Below are positions 45,101 to 57,100 of a DNA stretch of 64,000 bases, in pieces. The stretch's first letter is position 1. Every line of letters begins with the position of its first letter. Source of the DNA: Spirometra erinaceieuropaei (lineage: Eukaryota > Platyhelminthes > Cestoda > Diphyllobothriidea > Diphyllobothriidae); the NCBI GenBank assembly GCA_902702965.1, contig CACRXP010000012.1, positions 2,362,762 to 2,426,761 of the forward strand, read 5' to 3'. A model generated the notes under the pieces. The model made no database searches. It worked only from the letters and a program-made list of their open reading frames with translations, and was not told the origin of the DNA. A program made the position numbers and the translations under genes.

Positions 45101-48100
45101 CGGCACCCACCGTGCTGTGGGGCATACGGTGGACATCGTCGTTTGCGAAGGTCGAACTGTCGTGTGGTCTTATGCCCTTGTTGAAAAGCGGCCCTGGTAT
45201 AATTGCCAATAGAAGCGCAGAGACGAGTCCCAGGAAACAGTCTTGAAGAAGGAGACACGATCGCCGGACAAGAGCTTTATTAGCTTGACGTTTCGGATTC
45301 CTGCTCGAACCCATCATCAGAGACAATAGCAGATACGGGTGGTTCATGCACAAGGGGCCGCAGTATTTATACGATGCAGTCATCATGATGCCGCATATCT
45401 ATGAATATTCACGGCCCACCCCTTCAGCAGGGATCGTTGCACGTGGTGTGATGACTGACATTCGCGTCGTTAATTGCTGCAATTTCATCACGTGCGTTGG
45501 GTGTTGGTGTGATGATTGCTCGACCATCTGACGCGCTGACCCTGGTATTGGGAAACGTGGTCACCTGTGCGCTTCCCCCGTCCTCGTATGTCGCAAAGTT
45601 TGTGGTGAACTAAAAACCAAAGTGCTCAGAAAAGCGACAAATACGATGCAAGTACTGAACTTCAACAGCAATCACCCAATCTGCCACAAACACAGTTGTG
45701 TAAGGACGCTCTATCGACGTGTCGAAACGCACTGCAGTGAGCCGGAAGACTAGATTTCCGAACTACAATACCTCCGACGGGTCTTCAAAGCCAATGGCTA
45801 CCCGTGCAACTTCGTCAACCAGTGCATACACTAAAGGGACGAAAGGCCTAACCGCATGGACACCAAATTTTGGCGAGCTCCTCCGTATGTCAAGAACGTT
45901 TCGGAAACTGTTGGCCGCCTTCTCGTACCACTTGGGGTTGGAGTGGCACACAGACCGGAGGCAACCATCAGGCGTCTAATCATGAAACCGAAAGACCTGA
46001 TGCCACGGCAAGAAACGTCTGGAGTCGTTTATCGGATCTGGTGCAGTTGCGGACAAAGCAACTACTTCGGAGAAACCGGAAGACAGCTCCGAACGTGAAT
46101 GGCCGAATACGCGGCAGCAGTACGGAGAAATGACGCTAGCTCTCAAGCTGCGACTCATTCGACGATATCCAGCCACACATTCAAATTCGACGAGGCCGAA
46201 TTTCTCGCAAGAGGTGACGACCGCGTGATCCGGGTCCAATGTCAGGAGAGAGTCAAGAAGACCGGAGCTTGGTGAGGGCGCAGGTGGATGGCACGGTGAA
46301 ACCCGCACCCAGACGTACTGCCACACCCCTAGTCCACAACAAATACTTGACCAAGGTTTCATAGAATAAGAAAAGGGCGTCTGCCACCATACCCCGAATT
46401 TTGGCATTTGTTGTGAGTGTGCACTCCCAATAACGCCTGTCGGACCCCGACTTAGCCTCAGCGTTGGTCCAGCGCGTATACCTCGTGGACCATGTTAGGG
46501 GCAAAGTGAAGTCGACAGGCGGCTGGTCGGTTCTCCAAAATTTGTTGAACAAATGAAGAGGAAGGCGCGTTAACAGGCAGTAACTAGTCCTGAACTGCGT
46601 GTGGAGACTGTGCAGACTTGTCGGTTGTCGTGGAAGTACATCCAACAAACTCAGTTGAATGCCACCCGTTAATCCCCCTTTTGACCGCCAGGATAACAGA
46701 GTGGCCGATGCCTTGTTCATACTTGATCTGCCAAACCGTAGGCGAACGGACACTGGGAGACGACCTTGTAGAAGTGTTTCGGCGATCGGCGTTATGGTGT
46801 ATCGGGAGGTGTCCTTGAATGTACATTGGTAGTACTTGTTTTGCTGAGTCCGTCCCCTCCTCCACAGACTAACAGAAGAGGAGGCATTCACCGGGAGGGG
46901 TTTATTGGAGGTCCGACGTTTCGAATAGTTTATTCGTCTACCCATCTTCAGAGACTGGAAAGTCCTGCGCACAGCTCCCCTTATATGGCGCACTTTGTTC
47001 AATCCGTGACCCGCCAATGCCGCCTGTGTGGCTGCTCACATGCGGCTCGGATGCAGCCACACAGGCGGCATTGGCGGGTCACGCATTGAACAAAGTGCGC
47101 CATATAAGGGGAGCTGTGCGCAGGACTTTCCAGTCTCTGAAGATGGGTAGACGAATAAACTACTCGAAACGTCGGACCTCCAATAAACCCCTCCCGGTGA
47201 ATGTCTCTTCTTCTTTTGATAGTAGACGTTGCGAGCGATAACTTCAACTAGTGGGCGCAGCAGTCGTGACTTGCACCTGAATTAGTTTATGATGGAGCAG
47301 ACTTGTGCGACCTTTACCGCACTCTCCTACTCCCCCTCCCCCTAACCCACCTTGCTTCGATGACGAGACAAGGTCAAGATGATCGGGAGTGGGGACACAG
47401 TGTAGGACAAAGCTGAGCAGCTCGTCTACGCATGCCGCACACACACACGACCTTGTCCCCACTCATTTTTTTTCCGGGTGACCCGGATCTTGCACAGGGG
47501 TAAGAGCACCATAAACACCACATCAAGAGGGAATCATTGCGGCCTACCTCGGTCTCAGGAAGGACCGAATTACCCCGTCAGTTGGCAACCTTCCAAGCTA
47601 CGCATCTTAGCGCCTCCTGATAGATTCAAGCTCGTCGGCCTCACCTCCCCTGTCTCACGTCCAACTGGTCACAGCTGGCGCGACGTGAAGTCCTACGTCA
47701 ATGGCATGCCACCGTGTACAGCAGTGGTTATGGGTTTGTACGAACTCTGCGCAGGTCGTTGTGGGGGGCGCCTGGTGTCGGCACTTATTCACACGCGCTA
47801 GTGTCCTTCTGAAACCACTTTCTCTACCTACCCCCCCCCCGCCGCCAGTCTCCGCCAGGCCGTAACACTGTATGATTCAGCTCGCACTTACGTGAATGTG
47901 AAAGCGCGGCCGGCCGGAGGAGGAGGATGTCATTCGGTCAGTTCAGCCCCAGGAGTCATGCTTTTGCGCGCTGTATGTGTGTGTGTGTGTGTTTGGTCTC
48001 GAAAAGAGGAAGTCTACATCCCGTGTTGGGGATTTGTTTCGCTTGAGGTAGCAGCAACTGTGTCACATACACACACGCCCCAGACTGTCCAGTCAGCGAC

Positions 48101-51100
48101 TGCACTCAAGCGGATCTCCGGTGTCTGTTCAGTCTGGTCGTGAAGATGGGTTTGGAGAGAGAGACAGAGATAAGACCGGTGTTGCGCATGCTTGCTCCCT
48201 GTGTTTTAATTTCACCTCCGTCCCGGCCTAGACACGCCCTTGTTGCAGCTTGCATATGAATTAGCATGTTTATTTTCAAGGTTTGATTTTCAGTGTATAC
48301 AGTAGGTGGGTTAACTCATGAAATGTCAACCGAAATTCCGAAATGCGTTCACGTTTCGAAAAGATTAATAAAGTAGGGTTGTAAAACTAGTCAGCCTGCA
48401 ACATAATTCTATAATATTTCAGCTACCCCAGGGTACCGGATTTCGAATGAACTTCCTTCCGGCTGCATGCCTGACTACACTCTGCAAAAAATGACTACTT
48501 AAGTAGCATGACTTTTTCTCATTGATTTTCGATGCCCTTAAAAATTCAATTATATTTCATGGAAAGCGTGCATAAAAATATTCATTCTTCTACTCATTCG
48601 GTAGAAAATCACGTCTCCTTTTTATTTTATACTCGACAAAAAGGTATAAGTTGGCTTTAAAAAAGTTTCTATTTGTGAGATTTTTTAATACCGTGAAATG
48701 GCCGTTCATAAAACGTCATGTCTCTGCAGTTACTAGTGTTGCTTGCAAAGTTAACAATAAGGCTCAAATCCACTGCTAAATTTTATGGACCCCATATGAT
48801 CTCCTCTGAATGCCGTAGAGAAATTTACGGTTTTCCGTACCCGGAAAATATACGACTTGTAGTTTGGAAACCCTGAATGCAATTGTAACGGCGGAACGAG
48901 TTCAAAATTATTCGGGAATTGGAAAAGTTTTTGAAAACCGAAATTGAAAGAACACGTAATTTGCTACCGAATGGGAAAAAAGAATAAATATTTATTGCAT
49001 GTTTTCCATAAAATATAATTGACTTTTTAAGGGCATTGAAAATCAATGAGAAAAATTCATGCTACTTAAGTAGTCATTTTTTAGAGATTGTAGTTCCTCC
49101 ATGCAGCCGAAGGGAAGTTTGTTTGAAAACCGGCATCCTGCGGTACCTGAATTATGATAGAATTATGCTGCACGATGATTGGTTTTACAACCCTACTTAA
49201 TTAATTATTTCGAAACGAAAACGCATTTCGGAATTTCGGTCGACATTTCATGAGTTAGCCCACCTACTGTACGTAGAGTCAGTGACCGTCTCATGAAGTT
49301 AGCCGAAATTCTGAAATGCGATTTCTATTAAGAAGAATTACTTAGGTGGGACTGTAATATCAATTAGCATGCGGCCTAATCCTAAGATATTTCGGACTTG
49401 CCGCGATGTTGGCTTTTGAATGCACTTCTTTTCGATCAACTGCCAAAACGGCTGCTTATAGATTCATACTTATTTTTGGAAAACATGCGCAAAAATACCC
49501 TTAGCCGTACTCATTTGGTAGCAGAGTACACTGTCTTCGAATTTACTACTCGAAGAAGGAGTATCTTTCGCTTTACAAAAGTTTCTAATTGTGAGATTTG
49601 TAAAAGCGTGCAATTTCCATTCATGCGCCATCGCGCCTGTCCGTTTATTAATCCTAATCTTGTAGTACACAACATCCACTCCATATGGTATCTTCTTAGA
49701 GGCATAGAGGAATATACGACTTTTCCTACGCGGAAAGTACACACCTTCTGGACTGAAATCGCTAAACGCTCAAAATTATTCGGGAATCAGACAAATTTTT
49801 CAAAACCTGAATACACCTTTCTCCGAGGGTAAAATGTGAAGACGACATGATTTGCTATCCAGGAAATGCCTTTAAAACCCAGCACCGTGACGTGTCTGAA
49901 ATATATCATGGCATTTTGCCGCATGCTAGTCAATACTAAACCCCACCTGAGTGATCCTTCCTAATGGAAATCGCATTTTGAAATTTAGGCTAACATTTCA
50001 TGAGGACAGTCACTAACTGTGTGCAGGTATGTCGGCTGGGATATAAATTTCGCGCTTTTTTCCCCGCTTTTGGCCACCGCCCCCTTTGCTTGCCTATGTC
50101 TGCATGACCGATTTAAAGTTTTGGAGGCAGCACAGCCCTTTCAGGTTGCCAGATTTTTGGTTATTCTAAACTTTACAACTATCGAATCAATGTCCTTCAG
50201 TACACGCGTCCCCCTAGTCCCGCTACACTTGATCGGCTCTTGGGTTTCTGTTACGTAAAGTCCTGCAATCAACTCCAACAGTTGGCATATGAGGTAATAC
50301 TGTGATTTCTGAGCTCCGAAATAAACAGCATTGTTGTTACGCCACGCGAATGCGGATCCCAATAACTCATGGCATGCATTGGTCGGACTGTGACGAGTCT
50401 GCATAACGGCTACCGTCGTTCATGCGTGCCATGCGTCCTATATCATCGGATGGTCCCTCAAAACAGGCCTTGGATGACAGTGGGAGCCAGATTGTAGCAC
50501 GGCACGCGTTAACCAGGCTGCGCAGAGTTTATGCGGCCCATGATAAATACCACACATTGGGGGGGGGGAGTGTGTTGACACGCCTAGGTGCAGGCTCCGT
50601 GCCGCACCAGCCACTTGCGCCGCCGTCCATCCCTAGTTGATTGAGACGCTCGGAAATTCAACTGCCGCATAGAAGAGGCAAGAGTAAGGCCGATGCTGGA
50701 GTCTATTTCTACAGAAAATCAATTCATACTTCACCAAAAACATTCGACGTGCTTTGAGACTATTACGACGCGCCGAAAATCGTGGCTGGGTGACTTAGTC
50801 TTTTTTGGGAAGAAAGTCAGGCCCAACAGCTGCTTCAGAGTACCGCCTCCACTCAGATGTGGTTCGGGCCGCCTCCTCCCTTTAGTTAGTAAAATCACGA
50901 TGCGTCTAGCGGGGACCGGGTCGTGTGCGCGGCACGCGTAGACGGGCTGGTTAACTTGAGCTTCATCTCCTCTCCGGTCCTCCTGACTCTTCTTACCGCC
51001 GCGCCTAGGCGAGTAAGCAGCGGGGGGGGGGAGAGAATGCGGCAGATGTTGCGGAAATCGGTTATCGCTGCAGAATAATTCACCCACAAGTAATTGTCCT

Positions 51101-54100
51101 TTGCCGAATCTGTGGGACACGCAGTGGACGTCGCCGGCTGCACCAGCCGAACTGTCGTGTGTTTGGGAGCGAGAGAAAAGGAGGAATGCGTTCTAACCTC
51201 AACACCGTTAGCATCAAAGCATCGACAGTGCCCTCACTGTCAAGTCAGAAACTCGAAGTCTTTACTGTGTTGCGCTTACACGATAGCGTTTATTAAACTA
51301 CCATGCCATAGCTAGATTTTGAGTCCCAGTCTTAGACAGTGCACACCAAACACCACATATTGTTACACTCCAGCTGACTGGAGATGCCGGAAACACCATT
51401 ATCTCCCTCCATGCAATTTGCCTACCTTATTCTCTGTTTTCGTCAAAGTCACGGGATCGGTGCACTTTCATAGAGTCCCCGATCTTGAAGCCATTGCTGC
51501 AGTATTATCAGGAATCATACGTCTTTACCATGGCGTGTACCTTGTTGCTCCTGAGGTTAGAACTTATTATACGTGCTGGCAACCATGTCTCTTGTCTGTA
51601 TTTATACCTAAAATTACTTTCCCACTTTTTGTTTCCTACTGCTTTCTGTTTTTTTACTTTGCTGACTACTTTTTTAAATTTAATTCCGTCCTCGAACTGC
51701 TCATTTTAACCGGCGCTCACGCCGCCCGGCCAGCGTTACACATGCTGAGATTCGGTTTCATGTGATATTAGTATGTACTGTCTTCGTGCAAACCGCATGA
51801 AGGCCACCGCCTCCTACCGAATTTGTATTAAAATAGCCTCAAAGGCAATCAAAGTGACATTGGCCAATCATTACTCTCTCGCGCTAACTACAGTCTCCTG
51901 AGATACCGGAATTATCACTTCTGGAGGAGTCCTTGAAAATCCGCTTGTCTTTTAAAGGCGATAAATTTCCTAAGTTGATAAGATGGCGGACTTAATAGAT
52001 CATTAACCAGGCCTGCACTGATATCAACCCAAACTTTTTCTGCTTAGCTTGGACTGTGTTTGCCGACCCGATTTCAAGCATTCGGCTTACTAACTGAACG
52101 TCCAGCAATGTGCACAAGTTCGTTCTCACAGCGACCACAAAGGCATTTTACGACGCGCTTGATTGAATGGTTGTCAAAGTGGTTGGAAGCTATAACGTTG
52201 ATCTAATATTGACGTTCAGTTTATCCTTCATGCAGACACGACCCGTCTTTTATCTTACTGAGAGATCGAAGCAATTCCGAGGATTCAGAACTCTTCATGA
52301 AACTGGATGATGTTGTTAGCAGTGTAGTTCAGGTAATTGCACAGTCAGTGTTTCGCGTGAGGTCTCAACGCCCGATTCTAACGTTGCTTTCGTCCGAATT
52401 GGTGATAGGCGTCAACCGACGTTTATCCTAAATATAGTGGCTATTAATAAGAAAGTAGTAGGCATGACATACTAAATGCGTAATTAACGTCCTTGTCCTG
52501 ACTTCTTTAGTTGGACCTCGCCCGCAATATGATCGCGCATCTGGAGAGGCGCGAAAACGAACTTTTCCATGAAAACAGGGAGCTGCGGGACATGGTCAGT
52601 GTCCTGGCCTCGCGAATGTTTAGATTTTCTCGATTTGCCAAAAATCTCTACTCCCGCCAGCGTTCGACTACACCTGCCTGCGTAAATTACGAGGACGATG
52701 ACGGCGGAAACTCCCTGGACAGCAATAGTGACGAGGAACGCGGTGTAGGAGAAGGTCGTGGAGGAGAGAGCAATTATGATGGCGATAAACGCTCACCATC
52801 CGCTTCCTTATCATCTTCAGATCTCTCAGACGAGGACGATCTACCTACTCGACGCCAGTCGGCTGATGTACACACCTTGTTGCTAGAGATGCCCTACCCA
52901 CTTGTGCGGAATAAGCTAGCAAACAGAGTTCAATATCTGTCGAGGCGTCTATGGCGACGATTAAAACGTCTGAATTCGCAAGACACGTCATCCCAACCAC
53001 CGAGCCAAGCTAATACTCAGAATTCGCCTGGGAAATCAGGTACATTTAAAAGCCTTATTGTTCTTTTCGTTCCCACAGCTGAACCTTCACACACTCCCAT
53101 TCCCAAAATGAACACTTTTCTGGCTATACTTAAATATACCAAAGATCCTTCTATGTGGGCTATTTGCAAAAAAGTGCCAGACTTGATTATTTTAATGCCG
53201 ATTCGTTTAACATATGACATCTAGCCGCGGTTGAGTAGTTTTCCAGTTGTATAACACTACTAAATTAGCCAAGACAACCGAAACAGTACCCAGGGAATTT
53301 TAAAAGACGTTCTCCTTGCTATGGAATCGATTTTTACTTGACTAAGTCGAAGCACGGCAGCGAATTTGGTCGAGTAAAGGCAAACTCCACCTTTCCTCAA
53401 GTCGAGTGACTTGACGCGTAAATGTTTTTCCTAGTTTAAATAATCATTTCTTAAGGCGGACTGATTGGGATGGGCTAGCACTGAGGAAGGCGGGAATCGG
53501 GAAAGGCAGAGGTGTTGGTTTCTGCCAGGTTAGATACCACCAGGTCAATTCTTTGTTTTCCGGAGACAAGCGCGGCTGTGGTTTGAACCCGCGTTCATTT
53601 AGCTATCGAGTAAGACGCCCTTCCAATTGTGATTGAAACTACTCAAAATCACGCGGCAGTTAGAATGAAATATGGCCACCCCACCAAAATCAATTATCAG
53701 ACCGCACTGTGCCATCTGCATCACTCGGCCGTCATTATTGGGTATTTTTCACAATGCCTTTGAAAACTATACCAACAAAATCAACCCCCAATAATGTCAT
53801 TCCCTACTAATGCGCGTGTTCCTAAACAATGAATTTCCTCCAAATCCCCGAATTCTCTAAGTTTTCGATCTGACCGCCTAAGCATACGTCATGGTTAAAT
53901 TTAGGGTAAGTTGTGGTAATGTAGCCCCACCTAGTGGACACAATACTGTTGGCGTTGGAGCTAGGGTTAGGGTTTAGGGCAGCTATTTCTCAATCACTCA
54001 AGACACAACCACACATTTCCAATAGCTTTTCTTTTGCGTATAACTACTTGACCCCGAAGCCTGTGTGTTCTCCGGCTCCACCTGCAAAAACCCCTATTAC

Positions 54101-57100
54101 CACCGGTCTCGTATTACAGGTGCCTGGGGTTTGTTTACATCAGGTGGGGCTACATAACCACACCTGATCAAATTTTGACGCATATCATTAGAAGTCAATC
54201 CCCATTATGTTGTCGCTTTATGGCGTACGCTGCCATTAAACAGATGGGTAAGGTGAGCGCACTTTCGTGGTAGGTAGTCAAACGTCGGCTGAAAAGCTGT
54301 GGTCCAAGGATATGGATATATTGAACATACTGTTGAAAGTGTCCTTTGCGAGGTCTCCATGGTCTGCCGCATAGCAATGAACAAGGGCTCTAGACAGTCT
54401 GCCTTCAGACTCGATCTCTGAACTTCACTCCGACCAGGGGAGGGGGGGGGACTGGCAGCGGGGAGTGTTCAGATCCGTTTGCTAATTTAAAGTTCCTGGC
54501 GTAAGGCAGGCAAGACGAGCTTTTGCCGTACTGGTCCCCACACTAACACACGGTTCCACTACCGTGCACCCTAAACAACACAACGGACCAACACCTGTTT
54601 CAAATAATGTGCCTACTTATAGACGCTTCTTTGTACTTTTGCTCCCAAAAATTCTTAACATGTGAAGTTTTTGTAAATATTTTCTGCCAAGTTGCACTCC
54701 TGCACCTACTCGACGAGCTCCTATCTTCTGATTACTAACGAATGTGATGACTCCTGGTTTTATGTTTGTTGTGTTTCGTGCACGCGTTGTTACCGTCAAC
54801 TCATTGATTTATCTCACGACCATACCGGCGTCTGTTTTTTAGAATTTGCATGGCTATTCGGGAGAGCCGTTCTGTTCTGTACTGAACCATTGGCTTAGTT
54901 TACTTTACTAGTTGTTTTATGAAGTCTGCTAATGGAAACGTGCTGCTGAAGAAGTTGTGTGGTTTCTGACTCACTCCTTTTCAGCAGTCGTTTATACTCC
55001 ATCCTCCAGGCTGTAGCGACTAAGCGGTGATGGTGTACGCTCAGTACGCCACAACTTCAGGCCATATCCCAAGTTGTTAGAAGCTGGACGCCATTTGGTT
55101 AGGACACTTTATTCTGTACAGAATAGTGAAGGGGAAAGTTGGCAACCGGACGAGTATGCGCCCGGCGCCGTGGAGGCGGCGTCCGCGAGAGCGACGAGCT
55201 CTGTGTCGCCGAAGGTCGCCGCTGCACGTGTCGTTGCGGATTGTTTACTCCATTGTTCTGGACTGTTCCCGCCTGTCTTACCAATCAGCTATAGGAGTTG
55301 CGTTGATTGGCTCCGAGCCCACGCGAAGGTGGTGACAAACCTCGCGTGGTGCAGGCAGAGAATCGACCGAATGCATGGCGCAGACAGTGAACTGTAACGA
55401 GACAAATCGAAGCCGGGCAGACGTGCGTGCCACAGCAGGCTGTCGCTAGAACGTAGATGCAGGCGCTAGCGAGAGGCGCGACGTAGCCATTATGGCTGTC
55501 CACTACAAGCCCAACACAGCCCGCTATTTGACTCGTAAGGCGATTGTTTCAAGTGAAACCGAGCTCAAGCCCTCAGGGGATATGCGAAATCGTTAGTTGA
55601 TTGCAAATCGTATGCACTGTTTGAAGGTATAAGTTAACTGTGACTTCCGGAGTGCACACGGTGGAACTATATTTCCTGTGGCCTGAATAGTCGCTCAGTA
55701 TTTTTTAAGACACGACCGTCCATTAGCAAGTGGACATTTATATTCTTTTAAAAGGGACTCTTTCCGTGAGCCGTACGTCTGATCGCTGACATTCTGCAGA
55801 CTACGATAACCGAAACAAGCCTTACTTCTTTGTTTTAGGCATGTTTTTTTTTCATAGCATATCCTTACACAGCCCCCTTCCAATCCCACTCTTTCAGGGT
55901 TAGCACTTTTACACCAAATTGGAGCGAGTAACTAAGGATGAAACTTTATAGGCACGGTCCGAGAGTTAATATGAATATTTAAGTTGAACTCCATTAGATT
56001 CAGTGGGATGACCGCGTGATATTCACAAGCTGTTAACAGGCCGTTAGTAGTATGCAGATGTTGCATGACGTAACATACTAACAGCATAGGTACTGGTCAA
56101 AGGCCCGGGCACGTGTATCATCGATCTTGTGTCGTTGCATAACGCAGTCGCGAGAGGTTTAGTTCATCACTGAGTCCTTCGGCAACTATTTCATGCAGCG
56201 GCCGAATACCGGCGAAACAAATGTCTGGGCTTTTGGCTAGTACCTGTACTGTCTGCATAGGGGAATTATTCAGTATTTGTATACTGCTGGCTGTCTGTTG
56301 GCAGCTTGGAAATACTACTCGGTTGTTCCTCAGTAGCAGTTGGATTGCAGCTCAAATTTTCACGCCAGCTTTCGGGCTGAGCCCAAGAGGCTTCATTTCG
56401 ACTGGTTTACTGCAAGTGCCCGCATCAGTTTCTGAGGAAATTAAAAAGGATAGTACTTATAGTCTTCAGCATACGGTCGATTTCCACGGTGGTGCCACCA
56501 ACACTTACGAGGCCTTCGGCTTTTCTTGTTTCTTTTCGTTGTAATTCTTGAAATCACAGTTATGGCCTAGACCTTCAGGCGTTTGCTAGAGGACGTTTAA
56601 CTGTCATGCTGTATTCTATCCTAGTAACCCCCTCTTAGGTTGACAGCACCAACCCTTTTAAATTACCTCAGAAAGTGATGCGCGCACTTGAAGTGAATCA
56701 GTTGGAATTAAGCTTCTTGGACTCAGTCGGAAAGCTGATCTGAATACCCGAGCTAAAGTCCATCAGCTACTGCGGACTAACCGCACCATATTCACAGGCT
56801 GCCAATAGACAGTCAGTAGGGCACAACTGCTGAATGATTCACCAGCCTTTTTTTGCCAATTGCCTCTTTCGGCGCTTAATGCCTTACCTCTTTGATGGCG
56901 TGAGAAGTCTAGAAAAAAAACGATGACGGCTTTGAACTCTTTGTTATGTTTAAAAAGTACATTAGCACCACAGATGGCCATCATCGCCAACCGGCGCCAT
57001 TAAGTCCCTCGGTGCAGCAAATGGGTGGTACCTTCGTCGAGCGCCTCCTCCTCCCCCTCCCTCGGTAGACGTTTTTTAAAAAACTTCGTTTATGAACTAA

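Larger units (their letters stand above)
46880..47207. repeat. Near-perfect hairpin of two PLE-like terminal repeats
   Basis: Arms 46880-47035 and 47053-47207 are reverse complements with only a few mismatches, around a 17-nt spacer. Each arm holds, reading outward, CGCCATATAAGGGGAGCTGT (TATA-like), a hammerhead-like region with GAAACGTCGG, and CCAATAAACCCC (poly-A-like). This is the same order of parts as in the PLE repeats, with different sequence. Confidence 0.85.

Noticed and set aside
46253..47017. 254-codon minus-strand open frame, one of the longest in the window
   Set aside because: It crosses repeat R, unique sequence and one arm of the hairpin without any domain. Its boundaries ignore repeat borders, as expected for a chance GC-rich frame.
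51319..51765. 148-codon + strand frame, or an exon at 51444-51547, in intron 4
   Set aside because: Hydrophobic and T-rich without signatures. Exons 4 and 5 already join in phase, and the piece does not resemble the protein family there.
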